Shown here: positions 6,389 to 13,786 of the stretch, piece after piece | How positions within the stretch are numbered: position 1 is the first letter of the stretch | Layout of the letters: each line of letters starts with the position of its first letter | From: a virus | Direction: 5' to 3' (one strand) | Virus record (IMG/VR): IMGVR_UViG_3300048088_000072 | Coordinates: 1 to 31,458 of that record | Length of the DNA: 31,458 bases | Notes under the pieces: model-generated | What the model was told of the DNA's origin: nothing | The model's database searches: none | What the model saw: only the letters and a program-made list of their open reading frames with translations | Translations under genes and position numbers: made by a program

Positions 6389-7198
6389 TTACCGCACAGC
6401 CGCCAGCAGGTCCTCGTCCGAGATGTGGGCGTAGCGCATCGTCGTCTGTATCTTACGGTGTCCGAGGAGCTTCTGGACTACCGCGATGTTCCCAGTCCTC
6501 GACAGCGTCCGGGTTGCGGCGGTATGTCGCAGGGCGTGAAGGACGAAGTCGTCGTCCCCCTCGAGGCCCATAGCCACCTTCAGGCGCAGCCATACAGCCC
6601 GCAGTTTCCCCTCGTCCAGGGCGAAGGGCAGCCCCTGGGCAATCGCATCCTGAGCACGGACGCTGAGGGGCACCGAGCGGGGCTTCTTCGTCTTGTTGAC
6701 CCACAGCCGAACCCACGGTCCATCCACGTTCTTCGCCTCGAGCTTCAGGATCTCCGAGCGGCGCATTCCGGTGTCGATGGAGACCGTAAGGAACCTAGCG
6801 ACCTCGGCCTCTCCCCAGGTGTCCAAGAGGGCGAACATCTGAATTTCTTCGACTTCTGTCAACCAGCGGGTGCGTCCCTCCGTTTCTTCCTTCCATTCGA
6901 ACTTCGGCATCTTGGCGAGCCACTCGCGCTCGAAGCCGTACTTGAGGACCGTGTGGATGTTGGCCAGCTTGCGGTTGACCGTGGCGTCCGCGATGGTCCC
7001 TTGGACCTCCAGGATGAAGTCGTCGATGGTCGTCGTCCGGACGTCCTCGAGGGCCAGGTTGCCGACCACCTTGATGAACTGCTCGACGTTGCGGTAAGCG
7101 GTGAGTTCGTAGGCCTTGCCGCGCCACAGGGCCTTGGCGGCGATCCGAAGGAGTTCGTGGAGGTTCTTGGGAGCTTGTACCGGCTTGGTGGTCTTCAT
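6389..7198 (-). CDS. Tyrosine recombinase / integrase
   Basis: 269 aa from the ATG at 7198, which has AGGAG upstream; a longer frame runs into the promoter and was rejected. The N-terminal core-binding domain (about 10-95) precedes a catalytic domain with the full set: R146 in TGMRRSEI, K169 in NKTKK, H221 and R224 in HALRH, H247 in LLGHRK and the nucleophile Y256 in TMRYAHIS. It breaks and rejoins DNA strands at specific sites. It could integrate the phage or, next to rep and par genes, act Xer-like to resolve multimers of an episome. No excisionase was recognised. Confidence 0.92.
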   Translation of the reverse strand: MKTTKPVQAPKNLHELLRIAAKALWRGKAYELTAYRNVEQFIKVVGNLALEDVRTTTIDDFILEVQGTIADATVNRKLANIHTVLKYGFEREWLAKMPKFEWKEETEGRTRWLTEVEEIQMFALLDTWGEAEVARFLTVSIDTGMRRSEILKLEAKNVDGPWVRLWVNKTKKPRSVPLSVRAQDAIAQGLPFALDEGKLRAVWLRLKVAMGLEGDDDFVLHALRHTAATRTLSRTGNIAVVQKLLGHRKIQTTMRYAHISDEDLLAAVR

Positions 7199-7320
7199 TC
7201 TTGTTCTCCTTTGGTCTGAAGGTATCTTCTCAGGTTCTTGAGACGACTTCTGTCTCGATCCGCACTGCTGTGTTCGCTTCCGTACACACATTTGTTCAGT
7301 GCGCAATTGCCGTAGATGTG

Positions 7321-7349
7321 ACTGTACCAACTTGTACGACACGATGCAA
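7321..7349 (-). promoter_or_regulatory. Candidate sigma70 promoter of the integrase
   Basis: TTGCAT-N17-TACAGT on the minus strand (-35 at 7349-7344, -10 at 7326-7321). TTGTAC occurs in the spacer at 7332-7337. It leaves a leader of about 115 nt before the integrase ATG. Confidence 0.5.
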
Positions 7350-7360
7350 CTGTCTGATGA

Positions 7361-7390
7361 AAAAAAATCCCCCGACCGAAGTCAGGGGAA
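7361..7390 (-). terminator. Rho-independent terminator ending the leftward replication operon
   Basis: On the minus strand TTCCCC leads into CTGAC-TTCG-GTCGG-type pairing (8-bp stem, one mismatch), followed by eight T residues. It separates the long leftward replication operon from the integrase promoter. Confidence 0.8.
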
Positions 7391-7409
7391 AACTTACCGC
7401 GAGAGGGGA

Positions 7410-7466
7410 TCAGTTGAACAGGATCCAGAGGACGAGGAAGAGGAGGAGGGTTTCGCCGAAGGTCAT
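7410..7466 (-). CDS. Possible 18-aa hydrophobic micropeptide
   Basis: MTFGETLLLFLVLWILFN begins at an ATGA overlap with the stop of the preceding gene and ends just before the operon terminator. The sequence is one transmembrane-length helix. The coupling supports translation; function unknown. Confidence 0.4.
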   Translation of the reverse strand: MTFGETLLLFLVLWILFN

Positions 7467-7975
7467 TCGTACACCACCGCGTCGATGCCATAGTCACAGC
7501 CATCGTAGATGTAGCCACCACAGCCCCCTACGACCACCGAGGGTCCCCACCAGGCGAACGGGTCGTAGTAATAGACGCTACCACCGAGCAGGAGGATTGC
7601 GAGGATGACCACGGCGATGAAGATCAGCACGTCAGCGCCCGAAGACTGGGCCATTCCACTCGAGGTCACGTAGACCGGAGCGGGGGCCACGTAGGGAACC
7701 ATGGGAGCAGCGACGATCACCGGGGGCCTCGCGACGATCACAGGGCGCGGGGTGTAGATCGGGACCACGGGACGCGCAATGATCACAGGGCGCGGAGCGA
7801 TGTAGACAGGGCGTGGGGCCACGTAGACGCGGGCCATCGGGGCCGAGCGGAAGCCACCACCGTAGTAGGCTGCGTTGGCGCTGGTCGTCGAGAACAGGCC
7901 GATGAAGGTGATGATCGCGAGGAAGCCCAGGAAGAGGGCTGCGTACGGCTTGTGGAACTTGGGTGCAGGGATCAT
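7463..7975 (-). CDS. Secreted or membrane protein with Pro-Arg-Pro-Val repeats
   Basis: 170 aa from the ATG at 7975. A hydrophobic N-terminal segment (ALFLGFLAIITFIGLFS) is followed by a signal-peptidase-like ANA site. The middle (about 45-105) consists of repeats around APRPVYIAPRPVIIARP. A second membrane segment lies at about 120-140 (DVLIFIAVVILAILLLGGSV). The end is Tyr/Trp/Gly-rich with two Cys. Proline-rich repeats suggest an extended periplasmic spacer between membrane anchors. Its start overlaps the upstream gene (ATGA). No family is recognised; an envelope or exclusion role is possible. Confidence 0.65.
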   Translation of the reverse strand: MIPAPKFHKPYAALFLGFLAIITFIGLFSTTSANAAYYGGGFRSAPMARVYVAPRPVYIAPRPVIIARPVVPIYTPRPVIVARPPVIVAAPMVPYVAPAPVYVTSSGMAQSSGADVLIFIAVVILAILLLGGSVYYYDPFAWWGPSVVVGGCGGYIYDGCDYGIDAVVYE

Positions 7976-8181
7976 GCGAAAGTCCTTGTATTCAGCTTGG
8001 TCACCCAGAAGCCGTCGGCGTTCTTCGCCATACCCTGGGCATTCATTTGCATCGGTGTGAGGCAGCGGCGGGGGTTCTCTTCGTTCCCGAAGTCCCCACG
8101 GCGATGCTTCTCGAAGGCCACGGTCGAGTTGAAGAACTCGGCGCAGCGCGGGCACTGGTTGCGGTCGCCGGTGAGCTTCAT
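7972..8181 (-). CDS. Conserved small zinc-finger-like phage protein
   Basis: 69 aa. NQCPRCAEFFNSTVAFEKHR resembles a C2H2 finger, and a second block RRCLTPMQMNAQGMAKNADG follows. Proteins with this pair of blocks are common in phages and prophages of proteobacteria, but their role is not known. Both ends overlap neighbouring genes by ATGA, so it is part of a tightly coupled operon. Confidence 0.7.
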   Translation of the reverse strand: MKLTGDRNQCPRCAEFFNSTVAFEKHRRGDFGNEENPRRCLTPMQMNAQGMAKNADGFWVTKLNTRTFA

Positions 8182-8399
8182 TTATGTTTGGTCATCTCGT
8201 AGTGCAGGGTCCACCGGAGCCGCGTGGAGAGAATCTGGATCTCCTTGGCAAGCTGGTAGATGTCTTGGTTCACTTGGTTCGACCGCGTCATCTCGTCGAG
8301 CTTGGTGATTCGCTTGGCCAGTTCGATCTGGAGTTCCACCGAGAGCACCTCGGACCCTATGGCCAGTTCTTCGTAGATTTCGTGGGTGTCCTTGATCAT
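8178..8399 (-). CDS. Small helical protein of unknown function
   Basis: 73 aa from the ATG at 8399 (MIKDTHEIYEELAIG). Nearly all helical and charged, with SVELQIELAKRITKLDEM suggesting a short coiled coil. ATGA overlaps on both sides. No family is recognised. Confidence 0.6.
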   Translation of the reverse strand: MIKDTHEIYEELAIGSEVLSVELQIELAKRITKLDEMTRSNQVNQDIYQLAKEIQILSTRLRWTLHYEMTKHK

Positions 8400-8566
8400 T
8401 CGTGGGTCACCGTAATCCGCAGAGCGGTCGCGTAGGGGAAGAAGTGCGTCACCTTGCGGTCGTTGGAGTAGACCGACAGCATCGTGTCCCCGAAGGACCA
8501 CGCAAAGTCCCGCCCACTGTACTGGTGCGCGGTTCCGTTGTAGACGTATAGGGTTGAGCGATTCAT
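8396..8566 (-). CDS. Small beta-rich protein of unknown function
   Basis: 56 aa from the ATG at 8566 (MNRSTLYVYNGTAHQYSG). Alternating polar and aromatic residues suggest beta structure. The ATGA overlap with the next gene and the overlap with the preceding gene support it. No family is recognised. Confidence 0.6.
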   Translation of the reverse strand: MNRSTLYVYNGTAHQYSGRDFAWSFGDTMLSVYSNDRKVTHFFPYATALRITVTHE

Positions 8567-8784
8567 TCGACGATCTCCAGGCGCACCTTGGCCACCTGCC
8601 ACTGCCCCCCGTTACCAGCACGGGCCTTGGCCTTCGCTTCGCTGCGGTACAGGTGCGGGGCCGACGAGGTGCCCGAGGGGCCACCCATGAAGGTTCCAAG
8701 GGCTGCCTCGTAGCGCGAGTAAGGCCCGCTCGGGACCGTGGTCTTGACCAGCGCCCAATAGAACTCTTGGTTCTCGAGCTTCAT
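8563..8784 (-). CDS. Small protein of unknown function
   Basis: 73 aa from the ATG at 8784 (MKLENQEFYWALVKTTVPSG). It has a Gly/Ser-rich middle and a basic stretch RSEAKAKARAG, then a beta-like end. Overlaps both neighbours by ATGA. No family is recognised. Confidence 0.6.
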   Translation of the reverse strand: MKLENQEFYWALVKTTVPSGPYSRYEAALGTFMGGPSGTSSAPHLYRSEAKAKARAGNGGQWQVAKVRLEIVE

Positions 8785-8936
8785 TGCGTGAGTTCCTTGA
8801 AGAACAGGTCGAAGAAGTCCGCAGGGACCCACGACTCATGGTTGTTGTACGAAGGGATCACGACCTTGTATCCCGGGATGTTGTTGCGGGCTTCGGGTGT
8901 CGCTTGGCAGAAGTAGCCGCCGTAGAACATCTTCAT
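8781..8936 (-). CDS. Small phage protein with PSYNNHESWVPADFF motif
   Basis: 51 aa, starting MKMFYGGYFC. The motif YKVVIPSYNNHESWVPADFF resembles segments of small early/middle proteins in other tailed phages. Overlaps by ATGA at both ends, which argues strongly that it is expressed despite its size. Confidence 0.6.
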   Translation of the reverse strand: MKMFYGGYFCQATPEARNNIPGYKVVIPSYNNHESWVPADFFDLFFKELTQ

Positions 8937-9172
8937 GCCAGTGCGATCCTCGGAAGTTCGACGATGCAGTCGATGGCCTCAAGCAGGTCCAGGTACACCT
9001 CGTCTACATCTTTGTCCAAGGCTTCCTGCGTCTCCTCGTAAGCGAGGAGTTCCTCGTTGAATCCGTCGACCACACGTCGTTCTTCATCGGTCGGTGCGCG
9101 TCCCTTGGACTGCACGGTTTGCATCAGGGCCGTAAGGACGATGGCCTTCAGCATTACTTTCGTTGCGTTCAT
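8933..9172 (-). CDS. Small acidic helical protein
   Basis: 79 aa. A hydrophobic N-terminal helix (MLKAIVLTALMQTV) is followed by a strongly acidic helix (EELLAYEETQEALDKDVDEV). It could be membrane-associated. AGAGAG lies upstream of the ATG. Overlaps the next gene by ATGA. Function unknown. Confidence 0.6.
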   Translation of the reverse strand: MNATKVMLKAIVLTALMQTVQSKGRAPTDEERRVVDGFNEELLAYEETQEALDKDVDEVYLDLLEAIDCIVELPRIALA

Positions 9173-9196
9173 TGCTCTCTCGCTGTATTCGGTTGG

Positions 9197-9712
9197 TTAC
9201 TGCTGATTCGGGTACAGTTGGTTCAGGTGCTCGATGGTCTTCTCGACCTCTGCGAACGTCTCCTCGGTTGCCTCGCGGTAGCACTGCGGACCCGGGTAGA
9301 TGTTGTCTTCCACGGGACCCACGCAGGGCCGATTGTCGATCAGCATCCCAGTGGCCTCAGCGGTCAGCAGGATGTTCGTGCAGGCCCGTACGGCCCCGAG
9401 GTGATGGACCAGTTCCTTGCGGTCCACGCGCTCCCCGGAGACCCACTGGCCGAGGTGCCGCAGGATCGCGCCCACGTACGTCATGGCCTCGACCTCGGTG
9501 GCCAGGTAGTTGTTCTCGCCGTACTTGCGCTTGCCGCCATGGAGCGCCGCTGCTTCGTGCAGTTGGGCGATCATGTGGATCAGGTGCAGGGGCGGCTTCT
9601 TGTCGCCGTAGAGTTGCTTGGGGTTCGCAGGCTTGGTGTTGGATGCATTGGTGGCGTAATAGCCTGCCGCGTTTAATTGCATGTTGACCAGGTGCTGTGT
9701 CAAGGGGTCCAA
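9197..9712 (-). CDS. dATP/dGTP diphosphohydrolase N-terminal-like (DUF5664) protein
   Basis: 171 aa. I chose a TTG start at 9712 because GAGGTG lies 5 nt upstream; the ATG at 9682 has no good site. KPPLHLIHMIAQLHEAAALH, then GKRKYGENNY, then RHLGQWVSGE and LVHHLGAVRACTNILL match the order of the DUF5664/dGTP_diPhyd_N family, an all-helical MazG-like group that acts on deoxynucleotides. It is coupled to the exonuclease gene upstream, so a role in the nucleotide pool during replication is sensible. Purine specificity is taken from the family name, not shown here. Confidence 0.65.
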   Translation of the reverse strand: MDPLTQHLVNMQLNAAGYYATNASNTKPANPKQLYGDKKPPLHLIHMIAQLHEAAALHGGKRKYGENNYLATEVEAMTYVGAILRHLGQWVSGERVDRKELVHHLGAVRACTNILLTAEATGMLIDNRPCVGPVEDNIYPGPQCYREATEETFAEVEKTIEHLNQLYPNQQ

Positions 9713-10422
9713 AGTTTCACCTCGTTGTTTTCGAAGTCCCAGTCCTCAGCGCGGAGGATGCGGGCCATTCGTGCGTTCATGAGTGCGTCCTCCTCAGTGA
9801 GTCCAGCCTTGAGGTACGCGTCGACCACGGTCTTCCATACTGCCCCGTGCTTGTCCAGGAGCTTCTCGGCGGTCTTGGGGCCGATACCCGGGCAGCCTCC
9901 GTACCCATCCGTCGCATCGCCCATAAGGGACTGCAGGAGGAACTGTCGGTTGCCGTCTTTCTCGTTCGATTCAACCCATTTGCCTTCGAGTTTCTGGTTG
10001 AGGTGGAACATGCGGCCAGGGATCGTCAGCAGATCCTTGTCCATGGTGGCGGGGAAGGCCTTGCCAGGGAACTTCGTGGCCAGGATGCCCATGCAGTCGT
10101 CGGCCTCGAGCTGGTCCTTCTCGAAGAACGGGTAGGTTTCCTTGGCCCAGGCCTTGAGTACCCCGTAGCCAACCGGCTTGGGTCCGCGCTTCGACTTGTA
10201 GAGCGGGTTCAACTTCTTGCGGTAGTTGTCGCGCCCGGTGAAGCAGAGCTTGAACTCGGAGATGCCCGCCTGGTCGATGACCTTGTCGAGCCACTCCTGG
10301 AAGCGCCGCTTGCCCTTGGCGAAGTCGAAGTAGAAGGACCAGGTGTCCTCGTCCCACTCGATCTCTTCCTGGGCACTGGCGCACGACGAGAAGCATGTGA
10401 TGTCGGCGTCGATCAGGAGCAT
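9700..10422 (-). CDS. 5'-3' exonuclease, T7 gp6-like
   Basis: 240 aa from the ATG at 10422. LLIDADITC near the N-terminus supplies the first acidic metal ligands, LEADDCMG and TMDKDLLTI the central ones, and GDATDGYGG with PGIGPKTAEKLL the second metal site and helix-hairpin-helix. The C-terminal LTEEDALMNARMARILRAED closely parallels T7 gp6. This PIN/FEN-type enzyme would remove RNA primers and degrade host DNA. Its start overlaps the preceding gene stop by 10 nt. The order around it fits T7-type replication genes. Confidence 0.9.
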   Translation of the reverse strand: MLLIDADITCFSSCASAQEEIEWDEDTWSFYFDFAKGKRRFQEWLDKVIDQAGISEFKLCFTGRDNYRKKLNPLYKSKRGPKPVGYGVLKAWAKETYPFFEKDQLEADDCMGILATKFPGKAFPATMDKDLLTIPGRMFHLNQKLEGKWVESNEKDGNRQFLLQSLMGDATDGYGGCPGIGPKTAEKLLDKHGAVWKTVVDAYLKAGLTEEDALMNARMARILRAEDWDFENNEVKLWTP

Positions 10423-10625
10423 TTGTGGATCTTCCCGTCTGTTACGGTGCGTACAGTCGCCACGCACACGGAGGCGAAGGTCTCTTCGATCACTTCGAGA
10501 GTCTTCGGGGTGTCGCTTCGGTTCCAGCGGGTCATACTGCGTGCGTAGGAAGTCGCGGGTGCTTGGGCCATGTACGGGCCTGCAACCTGCTTCTCACCGT
10601 CATAGACGTAATAGAGAGTGATCAC
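10413..10625 (-). CDS. Small protein of unknown function, GTG start
   Basis: 70 aa. The GTG at 10625 overlaps the upstream stop as GTGA. The N-terminus LYYVYDGEKQVAGPYM looks beta-rich and is reminiscent of the small protein at 8396-8566. Its end overlaps the exonuclease start. No family is recognised. Confidence 0.55.
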   Translation of the reverse strand: MITLYYVYDGEKQVAGPYMAQAPATSYARSMTRWNRSDTPKTLEVIEETFASVCVATVRTVTDGKIHKCS

Positions 10626-11197
10626 AGGGCCTCCAAGGACTTCGTGACCTTCACGCGGTAGTCGGCAACCATCACCGTCTCCCAGATGGAGAACGTCTCG
10701 CCGTCCTTGCCATGCAGGATCGCTGCCTGTTCTGCTGCGGCCACGCTCGGGTATTCCGTGGTGCCGATCTGGGTGCCCACGCAGATGCGATAGGTCACCG
10801 GCTGCGGTTCCGGTTCTTGCTCGACTACCTCGACCACTTCCTCGACGTGCTTCACGCGCATGGAGAAGCAGCTACCCAGGGTGCCGTTATCTGCCGACAC
10901 ATAGAGGATGTCGTCGTCGCCCAAACGCGTCACAGTCGCCTTAACGCCCATGGTCAGCGTGCTACTGTAGTCCTCGACGAACTCCACGCGGTCACCCACG
11001 CGGAAACCATCGGCCTCGAGTTCGCTCGGGTAGAACGCACCCACATCTCCATTGCCCTGCACGCCGATGCGCGGGGACCATGCCGGTGACAAACTGTCGA
11101 CCACCAAGCGACCACGGAATGCCTCGGGATGCTTCGATGCTTCAACGGCCTTCAGACGCACCTTGTCACCAACCTTGAATTCGTTCGTATTGCTCAT
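10622..11197 (-). CDS. Protein with two SH3/KOW-like domains, unknown function
   Basis: 191 aa from the ATG at 11197 with GAGAGAG upstream. Two segments of similar plan occur: FKVGDKVRLKAVEAS (about 7-60) and FRVGDRVEFVEDYSS (about 61-110). Each begins with the VGD-V pattern of small SH3-like barrels. A Glu/Pro linker (EEVVEVVEQEPEPQP) and a C-terminal alpha/beta domain follow. These barrels often bind nucleic acid or protein. It is coupled to neighbours on both sides. A replication accessory role is only a guess from position. Confidence 0.6.
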   Translation of the reverse strand: MSNTNEFKVGDKVRLKAVEASKHPEAFRGRLVVDSLSPAWSPRIGVQGNGDVGAFYPSELEADGFRVGDRVEFVEDYSSTLTMGVKATVTRLGDDDILYVSADNGTLGSCFSMRVKHVEEVVEVVEQEPEPQPVTYRICVGTQIGTTEYPSVAAAEQAAILHGKDGETFSIWETVMVADYRVKVTKSLEAL

Positions 11198-11436
11198 TTT
11201 CTCTCTCGCTTTTTGGGGTTGTTGCGGGCTTTCGATTCCGCCGTGAGGCACTCGAGGCCCTTGGTCGTGAGGTGCCACCGGTTGGTGAACTCCCCCCACT
11301 CGACCATTGTTGTGATGAAGCCAAGGGACGCGCCCATGGCTATGTCGATGGCGTGTGCTCGGGCGAAGTTGCCCTTCACGTACACGGGAGCGTTTCGGCA
11401 CTCCCGCAGAACGTGCATGAGGTCTGTGTGTTGCAT
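11194..11436 (-). CDS. Small winged-helix-like protein
   Basis: 80 aa from the ATG at 11436, which overlaps the HNH stop as TGATG. The middle ASLGFITTMVEWGEFTNRWH followed by LTTKGLECL resembles a small winged helix, and the tail KARNNPKKRERK is basic, so DNA binding is plausible. Its stop overlaps the next start as ATGA. Confidence 0.55.
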   Translation of the reverse strand: MQHTDLMHVLRECRNAPVYVKGNFARAHAIDIAMGASLGFITTMVEWGEFTNRWHLTTKGLECLTAESKARNNPKKRERK

Positions 11437-11852
11437 CAGGCTTTGCCCCACTCACGTATCCAACGGCAAGCAGAGCTAACCGTCCGACCGTACAAGGACG
11501 CCAGATGGGTCCCCGTGCATCGGGTCTCTTCCCAGTACTTCCTGGCGGACTCGCGAAGCTCCGAGTACCTCTCTAGGTTCGTAAGGATCGCGTGGTCTTT
11601 ACCCGAGATGCACTCAAGGTGTTCAACGTTCTGGCACGCCCTGTTTCCGCACTTGTGGTTGATCTCATGGCCTTCTGGGATTGGGCCGTTGTGTGCCCTC
11701 CAGATAAAGCGGTGAAACATCTCCGCCTCCCCCGTACCCCGCTTACTCCATGCCTTTCTAAAATAACCGTCAGCATTCAAGCGGTGCGAGAGGGGGACGA
11801 GACAGCCGCTGTCCAACTCAATGAACCGCAGTGCAGTTGCTCGTTTATCCAT
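11436..11852 (-). CDS. HNH homing-type endonuclease
   Basis: 138 aa from the ATG at 11852, which overlaps the DNA polymerase stop as TGATG. The core HEINHKCGNRACQNVEHLE is an HNH_3 motif with paired Cys. The C-terminal ~40 residues (THLASLYGRTVSSACRWIRE) look like a helix-turn-helix for target recognition. Free-standing HNH genes are common mobile elements in phages, often next to DNA polymerase genes, where they cut alleles that lack them. Here it is neatly coupled to the operon rather than disrupting a gene. Confidence 0.88.
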   Translation of the reverse strand: MDKRATALRFIELDSGCLVPLSHRLNADGYFRKAWSKRGTGEAEMFHRFIWRAHNGPIPEGHEINHKCGNRACQNVEHLECISGKDHAILTNLERYSELRESARKYWEETRCTGTHLASLYGRTVSSACRWIREWGKA

Positions 11853-13774
11853 CAATGTGTTTCCGCCCAGTTATTTCCTATCTTGTACTCAGCATCGACA
11901 GGACACCTAAAAGAAAAGAACTCGCCAGCACGCCGTGCGCACTCGACCACCATCTTCCCGAACTCCCCCTCTAAACCTTCTCGGACACCAAGGGCTAGCT
12001 CGTCGTGAATGAAGCCCATCAGCGTCCAGTCGCCCTCCCAGCCATACTTCAGGCCGCGACGCTCTGCTTCCTCGAAGACCTCAATGACCCAGCGCTTCGC
12101 AATGGCCGCACCGGCTCCCTGAAGGAGGGTGTTGAGGGCAGCGTGGGCCGAACGAACCGACAGGCGTCGACCGTCCAGGCCGATGAGATAACCTTCCTTC
12201 TTGGCCTTGGCTTCGACAGCAGTCTTCAGTTTCCCGAGTGCCGGGAGAGATGCAAGGAACTGTGCCTTGAGCTTCTTACCGATAGAGGCCTGTGCGGTTG
12301 CTGACTTCTCTGCCGCAACAATGGAACCTATCTTCGCGTCCCCGGCCCCATACAAGAAGGCATAACAAAACGTCTTCGCGTTGTCACGTGTCGGGAGTCC
12401 AGCGGCCTGCTGGTTCACCGTGTGTATGTCCCCGTTGAGGATGACGTCCACGTAGGCCCCTTGGTCCCAACGAGCCATGTAATGCGCCAGGCAGCGGAGT
12501 TCAATACCCGAGAGATCCGCACCGACCTGCTTGAACCCTGGCCGCACTGTGAACAGCGCCCGACACCCCTTACCATGCAGTGCGCGGATCGACGGCACTT
12601 GGGCCACGTTGGGGGCCGAGTGGGTGCAGCGTCCGGTCACCGCGCCGTTCGTGTTGATCGAATGGTGGATGTGGCCGTCCCGCTCGAGCTTGAGCCACGC
12701 CTGGTCGCCTTCCGCGATCTGGCCGACACGCTTCTCGAGCAAGAAGAAGTCCGCGAGGATCTGTGCTTCCTCGTAGGGGAGCTTCTTCAGGATGTCTTCG
12801 TCCACCTGGGGCTTGCCGCCCTCGGTGAACTGCTTCGGCTCCCAGCCGTACTTTGCGATCAGACGTTGGGCGATCTGGTCCCGTGAACCGGGGTTGAACT
12901 CGATCACCTTGTCCTTCAGGCGCTTGCCGGTCTTCTCGGAGACCCTCTCGATCACCAGGGGCGGGAACGTGGCCACCATGCGAGCACGAATCGTGTCGCG
13001 CTCCTGGGCCAGCTTCGAGTACAGCGCCACCGCAGCCTCGACGTTGAACGGCCAGCCGCTCCGCTCCATCATGCTGCAGTAGTGCCGCGCCTTGTGCTCC
13101 ATCTCGATTGCGAGGTCGGAGTACTCGAGGGCCATCAGGTGGTTGTAGAGGGCCTCGGTGACCTCGACGTCCAGGTCGCAGTAGTCGCCCATCTCCGGGC
13201 AGTACTCCTTCCACTCGAGGCCCGCAGGGTAGTTCTGCTTGCCCCAGGCGTCGATCCACTTCGACTGGTCGCACTTCTCGCGCATCTTGGGAGACAGCGA
13301 ATCCAGGTGCTCCTGCAGCGGACCTCCGACGTTATCCAGGATCCACTGCAGCTTGAAGTCCGTCGAGTACTCGCCCTTCTGGAGACCGAGGCGGTAGCCC
13401 CAGGCTTCGAGCTTGTGCGAACCGATCAGCTTCCCGGGCAGCTTGCCCGCCTTGATGTAGCCGCCATCGCGGTTGAACATGTCGCTGAAGAACAGCCGCG
13501 AGAGCACCAGGGTGTCCACGACGTTCGCCAGCGGGACCGTGAACCAGGGGTACAGCTTCTGGATGACAGGGATGTCGAAAGGGATGATGTTGTGACCGAC
13601 CAGCTTGCCCGCCTCTCCGAGCTTCATGAGGAGGCGAACGCCTTCCTCCATGTTCTCAGCAGTGAAGCGCCTCACGTTGCCGTTGGCCGGGTTCTTGATC
13701 GAGAGGCAGTGGATCTTGGAAACGATGGACAGGAAGCCATCTGTCTCGATGTCGAAAAACGTGATGCGCTGCAT
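11852..13774 (-). CDS. DNA polymerase, T7-type family A with 3'-5' exonuclease
   Basis: 640 aa, a little shorter than T7 gp5 (704). Exonuclease: D8 and E10 in FFDIETDGF, D67 in HNIIPFDIP and D202 in YCDLDVEVTEALY. Polymerase: motif A with D420 in GADLSGIELR; motif B RDNAKTFCYAFLYGAG, with K467 and Y471 equivalent to T7 K522 and Y526; motif C with H590-D591 in GFIHDELAL. All catalytic residues are present, so it should be an active proofreading replicase. A separate thioredoxin-binding insertion is not obvious at this length. It lies between the ligase-like gene and the HNH gene. Confidence 0.96.
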   Translation of the reverse strand: MQRITFFDIETDGFLSIVSKIHCLSIKNPANGNVRRFTAENMEEGVRLLMKLGEAGKLVGHNIIPFDIPVIQKLYPWFTVPLANVVDTLVLSRLFFSDMFNRDGGYIKAGKLPGKLIGSHKLEAWGYRLGLQKGEYSTDFKLQWILDNVGGPLQEHLDSLSPKMREKCDQSKWIDAWGKQNYPAGLEWKEYCPEMGDYCDLDVEVTEALYNHLMALEYSDLAIEMEHKARHYCSMMERSGWPFNVEAAVALYSKLAQERDTIRARMVATFPPLVIERVSEKTGKRLKDKVIEFNPGSRDQIAQRLIAKYGWEPKQFTEGGKPQVDEDILKKLPYEEAQILADFFLLEKRVGQIAEGDQAWLKLERDGHIHHSINTNGAVTGRCTHSAPNVAQVPSIRALHGKGCRALFTVRPGFKQVGADLSGIELRCLAHYMARWDQGAYVDVILNGDIHTVNQQAAGLPTRDNAKTFCYAFLYGAGDAKIGSIVAAEKSATAQASIGKKLKAQFLASLPALGKLKTAVEAKAKKEGYLIGLDGRRLSVRSAHAALNTLLQGAGAAIAKRWVIEVFEEAERRGLKYGWEGDWTLMGFIHDELALGVREGLEGEFGKMVVECARRAGEFFSFRCPVDAEYKIGNNWAETH

Positions 13775-13786
13775 GGGACTCCTAAG

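Noticed and set aside
7199-7342. Upstream extension of the integrase reading frame
   Set aside because: The extra residues cover the candidate promoter. The ATG at 7198 has a good AGGAG site and begins the conserved part.
9197-9712. Evidence for a 2-aminoadenine (Z) genome
   Set aside because: Only a DUF5664-like protein is present. No PurZ-type synthetase or DatZ-type enzyme was seen, and the DNA polymerase is an ordinary T7 type.
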